Shown in pieces: positions 38,100-50,098 of a stretch of 64,000 bases of DNA. Source of the DNA: Druceiella hillmani. Taxonomy: Eukaryota > Arthropoda > Insecta > Lepidoptera > Hepialidae. The translations under genes were made by a program, and so were the position numbers. The first letter of the stretch is position 1, and each line of letters opens with the position of its first letter. The stretch covers positions 3,347,001-3,411,000 of the forward strand of contig JAYKKI010000137.1 in the NCBI GenBank assembly GCA_039881145.1, given 5' to 3'. The notes beneath the pieces are model-generated. The model was not told the origin of the DNA, did no database searches, and worked only from the letters and a program-made list of their open reading frames with translations.

Positions 38100-38430
38100 A
38101 GGGTTCCGTACTTTGAAATACAAGGAAAAAAGAAATCCTTGTAAGTTCAACTTGTCGTCCGTCTATCTATCTATCAAGACAGATAGATAGGCAGGCAGAC
38201 GAAATTTGGCAAGAAGAAAGATGTCACAGCATAAATAAAGAAAAAAATCGCAAAAGCGTTAATTTGCAGTTATATTTTAAAATATATCCGATTCTTAAGT
38301 CTGAAGAATTTTGAAGAAGAAGAAAAAAATATTGTATAAATAGTAGTAATATTTTTAAATAGTGTAGTAGGAATATTAATATTTATAAGTGCCTATATAT
38401 GTACGGAATCCTGGTAGTGCGTGTTTTATT
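38100..38430 (-). repeat. Dispersed repeat R1, copy f (internally deleted)
   Basis: In minus orientation, the tail AGGGTTCCGTACTTTG is followed by a (TCTA)n/(GATA)n-enriched stretch (GTCCGTCTATCTATC). The head side ends TATGTACGGAATCCTGGTAG plus TGCGTG. At 330 bp it is shorter than copies c and h. Confidence 0.65.
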
Positions 38431-40264
38431 CGTGCTTACAAGCTTCTTTATTTGAACCAATTTTTATATTTTCACTAAACTAAGCTTTTATAATTTTACT
38501 AAACCAGGCATATTTTTAGCCATTCTCTTTAGATTTCGGTGCACAAATGGACGAACGGACCCTTATTGTTGTGACAAAGGTCTGTCCATTTATCACAAGC
38601 CTCTAGATCTTAAACAGGTAGATTGAAATTTTACGCATTTTGTGTATTATTTTGAAATCAAAAATGTATTTCAAATTACTTATAATTTAAAGGGAAACTA
38701 AAACAAAAACTAGAATTAAAATTATTTTGTTGTGAAAATTCAGTGAAAAGAGCTCTTTTTCTATTTAAGTGTTTGATCATTCGTTAAAAACGGTTTTTAT
38801 TTAGAATACAAAAGTCTTTTTCAATTTTTTACTGATAATGAAGCGAGTTGTGTTTAAATTATAATTTTTAGATAGATTTTTTACCAGGTCTATCTTAATA
38901 ATTCTGAGTTCCGCAAATATCTCAAAATCCATACACGTATATTGAAAATAGTCTGCGATTAATTAATAGATGTTAAAACGATGATCCTAATATAAAATTA
39001 AATTGTCACAAATACTTTGAACGTAGGATTAATAAAAGACAAATCTCGTAACAATTTTATAACCAACAGAAAAATAAAATTAACAAAATTCACTCAAATT
39101 GTGGTCAACTATTTTTGTTTTGTTGATGTAAATACAATACCTCCTTTCTCTTCCATCCTAAATTCCTGTTACCCGTCTATCGTATTAAAATTACTTTAAA
39201 TAAAAATTCGGAATCCGAGTGTAAGCCCCGCGCGCCCTTGATGGGATATTAATTTTTTTATCTTATTCGTAGTCTGCGATAATCGTCAAAAATACAATAC
39301 ATATTTTTACCTTGGTGTATAGAAAGATGTTGCTAACAATAGATACGATAGATGTATATGTATAATAAACAATTGAATAATTTAAAAATCTGTGTATAGA
39401 TGCGAAGAAAATTTATATGCAAATATCTTCGTTGTAAAAATATTAAAAAGTACCCCATTAAAACAAGTATAATAAAATATTTATTTTTCGTTTTTTGTAA
39501 TTTCGTTTACCGCATTATAGCATTATGGAGTGAATATTATGTGCTACAACTACGTTTTAATCTCCTTAATGAAAGTCATTTAAATGCAATATAAAGTTGA
39601 TTAATGTTGCCATTACACATTATCCAGTTTATTTAACCTAATTATGTGAAAACATTCCTGACCACGCACGGCTGTGAGTGACGCAGCGTAACATTCGTTT
39701 GAACGATGTCGACCTCATGGAGTGTTTCATAATTTATCTTGTGGATACGTTTTGAACTCAAATATAATTAGCAGTATTTGCGACAGTAATATTTAAGCAT
39801 TACTCAAGTATTTTGATCAAATTTTGATGAAAGAATAGGAAGGAGAAAATAATTTCTATAATAAAATTATACTCGAAATAAATTTATTAAAAATAGGTTT
39901 CTTAATTAAGTTCTCCCATATTTAATTGTTAATCAAATTGTAATGGAAAAAGTGAGGAAATGTTTGATTAGGATGATTTATTTATTAAGCAAAGGTGAGC
40001 TTTTATACAGATAAGTTGAAAACTCAATTGATAAGTTGGCATATCCAGAGTGTAATTGAGGAAATTACATTTGGGTTGTAATAAAAAAATATTTGTGTGT
40101 GTGCATGTCTGTATTAATTCATACAAACACGTAAGTATAGAACATAAGGACATTTATAGTAAACTGGATGCCGTATTTTTAAGAGACCGAAATTAAATTT
40201 GTAAAAATACTTTCGTCCTGTGTGTCCGCATTCAGTATCTCAAATATGAATAAACCTCTCAAAT
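38431..40264. other. AT-rich stretch, nothing recognised
   Basis: Several ORFs of 60-64 codons occur, all AT-driven and without motifs. A GTCCATTTATCACAAG segment near 38,580 may be a further R1 trace. Confidence 0.45.
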
Positions 40265-40400
40265 ATAAGTAGAACTCTCTCCACTAGGATTCCGTAGATA
40301 TCTAGGTACATGTGAATATTTAAGGGTAGTACACAGTAATTCTATTAAAATATATATAAATATCAATATCGTTTTTCAGCAAGTAAATTTATTGCATAGT
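40265..40400 (+). repeat. Dispersed repeat R1, copy g (head part)
   Basis: The R1 head runs from GTAGAACTCTCTCCACTAGG and ATTCCGTAGATATCTAGGTAC to a TCAATATCGTTTTTCAGC block. It is directly followed, 230 bp on, by the inverted copy h. Confidence 0.6.
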
Positions 40401-40627
40401 ATACTTTTTAAAAAGACTAAACATGAGTATTTTTTGTCGAAAATAGCTCGTTTAATTATTTAGGATAAATCCTAACTTTATTTTTAATATCTTTTATAGA
40501 TTTTATTGTGTAAATTATATTCTTTGTATAAATACAGCTTATTTGCTGTAAACTTATTTAAATTTTTTTGTTTTTTGTTTCCGTTTATATGTAATTAAGC
40601 CACTTGAAGATAAATTTTAGATCTTTT

Positions 40628-41170
40628 TAGGGTTTCGTAACACAAAACGAAAAAAGAAACCCTTATGGAATCACTTTCTTCTTTGTCCGTCTGTCAAGGC
40701 CTTTTTCTCAATGTGAAACCTGTGAAGGTATCAAGTTGAAATTGATATCAAATAATTAGGTCTATGGTTCTTCGCAGCTATAAAAAAAATGAAGCTTCTA
40801 AGTGAAAGAAATAAAAAAACTCTAAAAATACCCTCATTGTCTCGATATTTTTAATACTCACAAACAAATCAAAATTTATAGGGTATTTTTATTAGATTCA
40901 TGAAAATTAGCCAGAAGGAAGGTCAAAATCTAAAGGAAACATAAAATCTAAAGGAAAAATTCTGAAAATCATTCATTTGTAGTTATCTCACATTAAAAAT
41001 ATTAATGTGAGTTTTGATATTAGTAAAAGATAAAATGTGCAATATATTTCCGTTCCAAAAAAAAAAATTGTAAATAGTTTAATAGGAATATTATGTACCA
41101 CTAAATGTTTATTAATGCCTAAATATCTATGGGATCCTCGTAGTGCGAGTTCCGCTCGTACGTGATAGAT
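40628..41170 (-). repeat. Dispersed repeat R1, copy h (near full length)
   Basis: In minus orientation, the tail TTAGGGTTTCGTAACACAAA, the AAGAAACCCTTATGGAATCAC block and GTCCGTCTGTCAAGGCC precede the inner part. The head side reads AAATATCTATGGGATCCTCG then TAGTGCGAGTTCCGCTCGTA. With copy c this is the best-preserved R1 copy and defines a consensus length of about 540-650 bp. Confidence 0.75.
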
Positions 41171-43309
41171 TTTTTAATATATTTTTCATAAAATATCATT
41201 TCTTGTTTTAAGAAAAATAACTACATATTATGTGTGAATTTCATGATCTTGCCATATTTCGTTTAAAAGAAAAGAGTGACAAAGTGCAATGTTGCAATCA
41301 GAATTTATTGTATGGTCATACATAGGTTACGATCAAGTGGATTTTACACTATATTACATAATCAAAATCATTTACATAATATCATTCAAAATATAGTGTT
41401 ATAGATGCAAAGATGTATTTTCATGTAATGAGTATACATATAAAATCAAAAAAATTATTGGAAGTTGGAATTAAAGACTATACAGGTGAAGAAATATATC
41501 AATTACTGATACAGTTGAATCGATGTATCAAAATAGAATATGTTAAGAAAATGTATGAAATTTTTCAAACGTTTCCGAAAATAATCCCTGTATATATAAT
41601 AGACACGTCATTTGTTACGGCCTGATATTGATAAAATATATTGTCACCTCCGCAACCCCTCAAACCGTGACCCCTCAAAATTAAATTCAAATTCTTTTAA
41701 ATATTAGATGCACGAACGTAGATGCTTAACGTTTTTTAGCCAGATAGCTCAGTGTGAACATGTTCAGAAAAAAAACACTGAACAAAAATTACCGACTTCC
41801 ATAGAAGGGTTCTAAAGATTTCAAATCACCGGTGATTTTTAGCCTGGTACTTCGAAAATTATTGACCAATATTTCATCAAGGTTTAAGAGTGTTTCAATA
41901 CTTTATTTAATCTAATATCAATTAATGATTAATTTATGACTGCAAATCAAGATCCTCGTATTAAACGCAGTCTCATATATAAAAAAAAATTAAATTACCT
42001 AGAGCGAGTAAAATTCTTTTCTTTTATTTAATTACCTCTATGGTCCGTAATATTTTTGAAATGGATATAGTCACCTGCCTTTGTAACTTCTCGGACGGGA
42101 GAAAATATCAGAAAAATTTAATACACTTGTATTCTATAAAATTTACGGTTACTGTCCTTAATTTTTACATTGAATAATGAGCTTGATCGGATATAATACC
42201 GTTCAACTCTGATGACTAATTGCTTTTCGTAATGTATTCATATTAAATTATTTAATGCTTATGTCAATGACGTCTCGCTAGTTCATGAGGCTTTTAACCT
42301 ATAACTTTGATAATTTTATAAAATTTACTGATTGCTCCAGGTACGTGATTGTGAAGTTGCTTAGGAGTTCACAACGATTATTATTTTCCATTTAATTTTC
42401 ATTGCTAGGTATTAATCCATTTTACTCGTTAGTAGTTGTTTTATATTTTTTCAAATGTGAGATTTTATTACTTTCACATGTAAGATTAAGGCTTATTTAC
42501 TTTCACATGTAAGATTTTGTAAAGAAATAGGAAAATCGCATTTTTAAAACATATCGAACGTGAGTCTTATCAAACTATTTAAAAAATCTTTTAGGTATAT
42601 TTTTCGCAATTTACATAAAGAAAATTAAAAACAATAAACATAGGCTCTTTTGCAAAAAAAAAATGGACATCAAAACTTTTCTTTACCACTATGAAATCTT
42701 ATTTTTAAAAGAAGTTTTCTATATGTTCGAAAAATCGAAAATATATGTTTGCGTATTAAAGAGTACTGCTAGGTAAAATGTTTTAAATTTAAAATATTTA
42801 AAGTTGTTCCATTACAATCAAAAGATTTGTTAGCGTTTTATAATTAGATGTTATGTTGCTTTTTTTAAATAATTTTAATTATTGATATTGCTGTCAAATT
42901 ATTTTAATTCGTTTTTCCTCCTAAGCTTTATAACGAACTAGCGCAGATGTAACAGTATTCGCTGGTAATACAGTGACACTTCGGTTACCTCTGGTAATAT
43001 AGTGACACTTACAGTGACGTTTTCTTTTTAACTTTTATAACTTTCCTAAATAAAGGACATAGCTAATTAAAGGTCTCCGTTTGAAAAGAGTGACTTAAAA
43101 ACAATAACAGAAATTAATAAACATAGCTTAATTTACAAACCGAAAGTTTTTTACTTTTAATAAATAATTATTATTTCATTTTGTTGCTTAAAATCTGATG
43201 TCCTTACACTTCTACTTATACTAATCAAAAAAATGGTTAGTGCCCTTTTTTATAAAGGAGGATACATTTAACTATATGTAAAATTAAAATATTTACTTGT
43301 GATAAGAAG
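41171..43309. other. AT-rich stretch, nothing firmly recognised
   Basis: A 70-codon ORF at 41,413-41,625 has no recognised motif and no coding-like composition. A short direct repeat CTGGTAATA(C/T)AGTGACACTT lies at about 42,963 and 42,991. TACTTTCACATGTAAGATT repeats near 42,470-42,510. Confidence 0.5.
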
Positions 43310-43735
43310 AATATTAATTCCATCAGCAACACTCACAGAAAAATGTGCTAAATTCTCATTGAACAATTCAGTCAATAATAAAAGATCTATACATTACTCG
43401 ATAATCTATAATCGAACTTTAATCGATAATCTATACTTTTAAAGGCACCTTTTCTGCGTCAAGCTTGCCATTAAAAATTTTGTTAGAACAAAATGAAATA
43501 TGTTTTAAGTTTAAAAATAATGTTCGAACTTGGCTTATTCTTTTACACTGAAAAGATATTTAAAAATTTCAGATTTCTCCCCTAAATTTAGACCGCAAAT
43601 AAACACTAGACTTTTTAAAATGACAATAATTAGGCATAAACAATTATTTTTCTATGCCTTTTTGGTTTCAACCAAAATAATTTATTTACAAGTTCTAGAA
43701 GAAAAGCATAATAAAACATATTAATTAAATAACAT
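43310..43735. repeat. Segmental duplication, right copy, part 1
   Basis: Partner of about 33,480-33,850. The interval also contains a local duplication of an ATCGATAATCTATA motif (about 43,398-43,440) that is absent from the left copy. Confidence 0.7.
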
Positions 43736-43885
43736 TAAAGATTGTATGTAATTACAATGCATGCGCCTGCACGGAAATTGATAGTTTTTCTTTCCATTTC
43801 GTCAAATGATTATCGGCAATATAAACAATAAAATTGATGTACCTAACGTGGTTATCCTTTTAATGAAATATATTTTGCAAAAATA

Positions 43886-43900
43886 CTCTCTCTCTCTCTC

Positions 43901-43969
<69 letters not shown>
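43886..43969. repeat. (CT)n-(TA)n microsatellite next to a TE-tail motif
   Basis: Nine CT units are followed by about 32 TA units. Directly after it, ACCCGCGATTTCATTCGCAT (43,971-43,990) resembles the 'ACCCGCGGCTTCGCCCGCGT' segment that introduces many insect retroelement tails, so the microsatellite may have grown from such an insertion. ORFs on both strands are artefacts. Confidence 0.9.
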
Positions 43970-43971
<2 letters not shown>

Positions 43972-44007
43972 CCCGCGATTTCATTCGCATAGTCAGTTCC
44001 AAATAAT

Positions 44008-44115
44008 GACTTAGACTCAGAATAAAACTAATTTATATCTGAGCTTGAATAAAGTGTGCACCTCAAAACCACCCTTGGTTAGAATGAAAATAACCTATAA
44101 GTTAACTTGAACTTT
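44008..44115 (+). repeat. 61-bp minisatellite, about 1.6 units (right copy)
   Basis: TTATATCTGAGCTTGAATAA, then GTGCACCTCAAAACCACCC and TTGGTTAGAATGAAAATAAC, match the unit of the array at 35,410-36,070. The much lower unit number shows that the array expanded in one copy or shrank in the other after duplication. Confidence 0.82.
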
Positions 44116-44329
44116 TAATAAATTTGTTGTGTCAATATCGATAATTTCTAAAGTCCTGAAGTCCGTTTACGTGCTTTTTTTACAGGGTTTCCGATTAAAT
44201 TGATTCAATAATTTAATTCTATTCAAATCATTTTAATAGCAAACAAATTTAAGAGTTATATTCTATATCCAAATCACCCCCAACGATTTTAGATTTTTAT
44301 ATATAATATCGTTGGTTGTTTTGTTAATG

Positions 44330-44790
44330 AAAATATAATAAAGGCGTTTTTATACAAATTACAGTGCAATTAAAATTAATTGTATCTGCCTTAAAAAACT
44401 AGTAAATAATTGCTTCGCGCTTTTTATAACGAGATGTGCTTGAAATGCAATATTTTTGTTGCAAATCGACATGTTAACGTAATACATTAGCGTTTAAAAT
44501 ACTTTCCATTAAAGTCTCTCACTTTAATTAAAGCACTGTGAAAATGTACAATTGCAATACTATCTGGTATTTAATCTGCTCTAGGTAATGGTAATATGGC
44601 TGGTAGAATAATGGATATAAGGTCCAATAACCGACCACGTTATAAATCAAGTTATTGTAATTACTTTTAGTTAACTTTATTTCTTACTAATTTCAAATTA
44701 AATTCTATTGAGCGGTGTTAATCAACTGAGGTAGATTAGTTAAATATTGTTAAGTCTATTGATTGAAACTTTTAAAGTACAGGTGGAAGT
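44330..44790. repeat. Segmental duplication, right copy, part 2
   Basis: Partner of about 36,560-37,110, in the same order and orientation as the other shared blocks. Confidence 0.82.
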
Positions 44791-45262
44791 TACAGCATGA
44801 AATGCAGCGTGAATGGAAGTTACCGTTACAGTATGAGATTTAGAATGATTACTCTAGTTTTATAGTAAACTTTAGTTTGAAGACAACTTTAAGAAACAGT
44901 TTTGGAGATGGAAGAAAAAAGGATGGACTAAATTTTTGTTTATTTCTAATAAAATTCTGAAAAAGTTGTGTTGATTTCCTCCTAACTTGTTCTTTCAATT
45001 ATGTGATAATCACAAATAGAAGTCATTTTTTCAAACCGATCAAAATCATTTAATCACTTTTTGACCTTTTTCTTTGGCAAAGATGTATTAATAGTTTAGG
45101 GAACATGAAAATTAAAACCTAAATTGATACTTTAAATTTGTACAAAATGCGTTATAGAAAATTGTATAGATGATATGATCTCATGAAGCCTAACCAATGA
45201 CTATTTTATTACAATACTAGCCAAAGGGGTTAATATTATATTCTTGTTTATAATAACATTAC

Positions 45263-45344
45263 ATTGCCATTACAAATTTGTTTACCGTCAGACTACATAA
45301 CATTATATATGTAGTCTGACGGTAAACAAATTTGTAATGGCAAT
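45263..45344. repeat. Perfect hairpin, 37-bp arms, 8-nt loop
   Basis: The left arm (45,263-45,299, starting ATTGCCATTACAAATTTG) and right arm (45,308-45,344) are exact reverse complements over all 37 positions, with the loop ACATTATA. No target duplication or ORF is obvious. It could be a very short fold-back TE, a recently formed small-RNA hairpin, or the product of template switching during replication. Confidence 0.97.
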
Positions 45345-48055
45345 ATCGCAATTCTTCACAACGCATAAATTGCATAGCGACTGAGTTTTTTATTTACGCT
45401 CACTTGACCGCACTGTCTACATGGATATAAAGAAAAGATACTGACAGAAGACTGTTCGCTGCGGGAAAGAAATTTTAATATGCAGATAAAGGTCACAGTT
45501 GACACAGTCAGTTAAGAAAGGTTATGAATATAGTTTAGACCATTATTTGGCGTATGTTTTAAAATGATTTCTTAACATGTAAAGTGGTGCCAAAGAATGG
45601 ATAGAAAACACGCATACAGAAAACCTGTGTACACGTATATAGAAACATACACCAACACATTGGTATATATTCGACTGTACGGATTTTTGACGGTAAATGG
45701 ACATTGGTCGCTTTTTGAATGGGTAAAATTTTGTGAGTTCGCGTCACCGACATGCTGTAATAGTACATCTGTAACTTATAAGGGTGATGCATTGTGCAAC
45801 ATTAATTCTGTATATATCTATACAAGTTAAGTTAAATTGATTATGTGGAAACTCTAATATGTGATAGCGTGCATTGCGTAAGTTGTGTTTTGTTTAAATA
45901 TTATCTTAGTTGTTTAATTGTAGGATCACTGTACAGTACAACAGTGAATACTATGTTAATATTTTTAAAAAGAAAAATGAATAACAAAACTAAAACATTT
46001 ATTTTCAATCATTTTCAGTATTCATATCAATATTTTACAAATTTGGTATTGTTTTTTTTAGTATTTGACCTCTGCAATACAACATACAATTAGTATTTTA
46101 TAGTGGCTTAGGAGTTATCTTACTAGCGTGTTAAAAAGGTTTCTTGTTGTTCGATAATATTTTTGTCGCGGATTTCAAAATAGAAAATTCTGTGAAATTT
46201 TATAAAACTCATAACTTTAAATTTTCACCTCTATCGGTAGTCCCCATGACTACCAATGTTTTTTTTATAAATTACTTGTTACTCACAGATTTCTGGTTAT
46301 CTTGCTAGCGTGTTTATTATTGTTTTAATGATGTTTTATTTTTTTTTAAATTACGTTCACAATCTGTTTTAATCTGCAGCGACATATAATATTTTTTATA
46401 ATCGCTGCCTTGATTGGAAGAAAGTGATTGCACCTATAGCAATAAGTCTACCCTGTGAATTTGTGTATTATAATAAATAATTAAATTAATTAATATGAAA
46501 ACAATAGTACAAAATCTAATAGACCACAAACCACTTATGATGATCCAATAATTTAATAGACATTGTAGAAACATTTTAACTTTTACGTTTCTATACCAGA
46601 AGGGTTCGCATAGAATTGTATTATGGTAATGTCGCCCATATATCTCTTTACGCCTGCGCCTCTTTACTAAATAAGATAAGATCTAGGAATTCGTATTATA
46701 TGTTTATTTATGCTAAAACAAAAAATGTTTTTGCATTAAACGGTATTTAATAAAATTACCTAAAATTACATTACGAGGGGGTTTTTATACACGTAAATGG
46801 GGATTGAAAAAAAAATATAAATCGGCATATAAGATACGGTACAAAGGAGACTTGGAGAGGGAGTAGAGAGATCCCTTTTCCGAAAAAGATCAGTTTCTTA
46901 ATTGTTTTCCATAAAAAGCAACGTTTTGATGGACCATCAAATGTTTTTTTCTGTTACAGATTCTACCTAGAAAACGCTGTTGTGTAGCAAGTTGTAGTTA
47001 AGTTTTATCATTTATCGTGTCATGTTCTTTACAATCAATATAATTGAAGCAATACAAAGAGATCAACTTGTAACAGTAAAAACGTTATGATAAATAAAAT
47101 AAACCTATTTTTAATAAGTAACGATATTTTTACGCCTTTTAAATATTTATCAGGCGACATTTCACGGCGAAAAATAATAGTAATATTTAATAATGAAAAT
47201 ACCGTTTTCATACCATTTTTATTGTGAAGTAAAATTAATTTTTTAAATTAAACTGCAAAATGCAAACTCACTAATATAGGTTTCGACTTATCGTTGTACC
47301 ATCTCTTCTTTTTCTCAAATTAATCATACTAATAAAACATACCTTCAATTTTTAAATTAAAATTGTGTTTGCACTCATCGAAAAATAGACGAAAAATTAA
47401 TTAAGAAATTACTTTTATCAATTTCACTTCGAGTAGGATACTCGAAATTGATAATTCAATTGAAATTACTTTATTTCCCTATTTTCAGCTCGAAATTAAT
47501 TTAAAATAATTGAGGAATCTTTAAATATTGACATCACAAGTACTGTTGATAACTTTTTGAGTTTAAATTGTATCCACGATAGAAATTATAAAATATTCGT
47601 AGAGGACGAAATCGTTAAAACTAATTTTGCGCTGTCACTCGTAGCCGACGCAGCTATAATTAACGCAGCTATGCTTACGCACTTTATATAATTAGGTTAC
47701 GATTTTATATAATTAGGTTAAATAATCTCAAAAATGTGTAATGGTAATATTAATCATCTTTATATTGCGTTTAAATTACCGCTTTCATTAAACAGATTGA
47801 AGCGTGGCTGTGGTATGTAATGTTTAACCTCATGATATATAATGCGATGAGCGTAATTATAATAAATATTTTATTATATTTTATTCACGCCGTTACTTCT
47901 AATAGTTTTACAACGATGAAGTTTGTTCACAATTGTTCATTAAATCAATGCAGTCCTTTTTTATATATTTATTTAATATTTTATATGAACGAATAAATTT
48001 ATTGAACCTATTACTACATTAGGAATATCTTCCGGTAATAAAAGTATTACGTTAT
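45345..48055. other. AT-rich stretch, nothing firmly recognised
   Basis: Two ORFs of about 80 codons (45,597-45,830 and 45,845-46,093, plus strand) and an overlapping minus-strand ORF have no recognised motif. A 20-bp tandem TTTATATAATTAGGTTA pair sits at about 47,685-47,720. Confidence 0.45.
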
Positions 48056-48562
48056 AAACTATATTATTTATTGTGCAAGATAAGTATACACATGTGATCA
48101 TAATAATAAAATTAAAAACCAGTCACGTGCGAGTCGCGCTCGCTCCATAAGGATTCGGTTATATATTAAACTATATTATTTATGGTGCAAGATAAGTATA
48201 CACCTGTGATCATAATAATAAAATTAAAAACCAGTCAGGTGCGAGTCGCGCTCGCTCCATAAGGATTCGGTTATGTATTAAACTATATTATTCATGGTAC
48301 AACATAAGTATACATCTGTGATCATAATAATAAAATTAAAAACCAGTCAGGTGCGAGTCGCGCTCGCTCCATAATAATTCAGTTATGTATTAAACTATAT
48401 TATTTATTGTGCAAGATAAGTATACACTTGTGATCACAATAATAAATTTAAAAACCAGTCAGGTGTGAGTTGCGCTCGCGCTCTAAGGATTTGGTTATAT
48501 ATTAAACTATATTATTTATTGTGGAAGATAAGTATACACCTGTGATCACATTAATAAAATTC
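48056..48562 (+). repeat. 112-bp satellite-like tandem array, about 4.5 units
   Basis: Unit starts (AAACTATATTATT) are at 48,056, 48,168, 48,280, 48,392 and 48,504, an exact 112-bp period. Units are roughly 90-95% alike. Each unit contains CAGTCA(G/C)GTGCGAGTCGCG plus CTCGCTCCATAAGGATTCGG, which is the R1 head, joined to an AT-rich spacer. The array therefore looks like a tandem amplification of an R1 5' end. The Tc1-like relic starts right after it. Confidence 0.95.
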
Positions 48563-48624
48563 AATGAAGTTATTGGACAGTAAACCTAAATGTTGTGTTT
48601 AAGACTTCAAAAATTATTTTTCAC

Positions 48625-49615
48625 TGGTTATTGGTAGTCGTTTGGAGACAAGAGGGATAATTATCGGCCTTCATAAATCTAATAACATAAGTCATGAAAT
48701 TTTAAGATTACAGAAAATACCGAAGCAAAATCTTGAATATGTTTTCAAGAAATTTGTGAATTAAGGCATAATTTCCAACAAAATTTACCCGGGTGGGCGA
48801 CAACTTCTTTTGATGATAGCAGAGTTGTGAAGAACAAATGTAATAGACGTTTAACTGCACTTGAATAAAAGCAGAATTAAATATGGGCTATAATAAACCT
48901 CTCAGTGGTTCCACAGTCAAAAAAGACTTCTCGACGCAGGTCTTAAGGGATGCATAGCAGTTTAGAAACTATTTCTTAAATATATAAATAAGTAAAAGAA
49001 GCTTAATTGGGTCAGATAACGCAATAATTGAACACCTGACCCTAGGAAAGCTGCCGGAGCGACGAATGAAAGTGTGAAGTTTGTAGGTCTAAGTGAAGAG
49101 TCTTCGTCCATCGACAGACTAACGAAAGGGTGAAGGAAGCATGCACTGTGGCTTCAATTAATCACGTTGGAAGCTCTGTGATGGTTTGGGGCTGCTTTGA
49201 AAGTTATAGGATGAGTGATCTTGTAAGAATACAAGAATTCTAAGTAAAGAGGGTTCCGAAAACATTTCATAAAATATTATCGGGCCTTCTAGCAGCCTCT
49301 TAGCACAGAATTTATATTATAACACGGCAACAATCCCAAACATACATCAAAGCTTTGCATGCGCTTTTTAAAAGATGAGGAATATTAAAAGGTTTTGAAG
49401 ATTTTATCATGGCCCCCCACAGTTATCTAATTTGAACCCGATGGAATTATTGTGGGATTAGCTTGACAGACAGGTATGAAAATTTGCACAACGTCTCAGA
49501 AACATTTATGGAGAGTACTGCAAGACGAATGGCAAAAAATAACTACAACACTGAAAAAATTAGTTACTCAGTCGCTTAAGATTTGTGACGTGGTTGTAAG
49601 AAAAAAGAGAGAGCA
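48625..49615 (+). pseudogene. Tc1/mariner-family (Tc1-like) transposase, decayed
   Basis: Readable fragments in shifting frames follow Tc1 transposase order. There is an N-terminal helix-turn-helix piece ('IIGLHKSNN' region, about 48,650). The central 'GSSVMVWGCFESY' stretch, matching the conserved (G)GSVMVWGCF block, starts at 49,169. A 'NNPKHTSKLC' stretch near 49,330-49,365 corresponds to the DNDPKHTS block, followed by remains of the 'P.SPDLNPIE' block near 49,410-49,450. Acidic residues look lost: 'LSEES' replaces the usual LSDES, and the HDND-type motif reads HGNN. Several frameshifts and stops exclude a functional product. Confidence 0.88.
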
Positions 49616-49729
49616 CAATGAAGAGTATAAAGTTTGAAAATATTTGTTAATTGTGTCGAAATATTGCAAAAAAAATAATTTGATTAACTACAAAGTTTTT
49701 TTATTATTTTATTAAATAATTTTTTTCTC

Positions 49730-49783
49730 GATGGCTAAATACATTTGAGCGATTGTTTCTTGGTGGCCACATACTTTTGAGCG
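49730..49783 (+). repeat. Probable 3' terminal region of the Tc1-like element (IR/DR type)
   Basis: Two related 22-bp segments, GATGGCTAAATACATTTGAGCG (49,730-49,751; quoted in parts) and GGTGGCCACATACTTTTGAG plus CG (49,762-49,783), stand 10 bp apart. Tc1-like elements often have paired direct repeats in their inverted termini with this 'GTGGCCAC' type of sequence. No left counterpart was found; the left side is occupied by the 112-bp array. Confidence 0.45.
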
Positions 49784-50098
49784 GTTTTGTAATTGGATAA
49801 TAAATTCGTAGATCAAATATACTTAAAATTATACCAAAAAATATGGTCTGATAATTAAAGAAATTTAAATTTATGCCGCCTTTTGGCTTTGAACTGTTCC
49901 ATCTAATATATATGGCCATTCTCTTTTCTTCTATTATTGGAATTTTTTCTCGTTGCCTTTTTCGAAATTTTGCTATAATTGAATTTGTTCTTAGCGATCG
50001 ATCAGCGTAAAGCATCGATCATTAAATGTCAGTTTAAATTTTGGGAATAAGGAAAATAAGTCTACTGATGTTGAACAATGACTTTTAGAGATATTTTA

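Noticed and set aside
49704..50015. 103-codon minus-strand ORF
   Set aside because: It starts in unassigned sequence and runs through the terminal region of the Tc1-like relic. The Lys/Asn/Ile-rich translation has no family resemblance.
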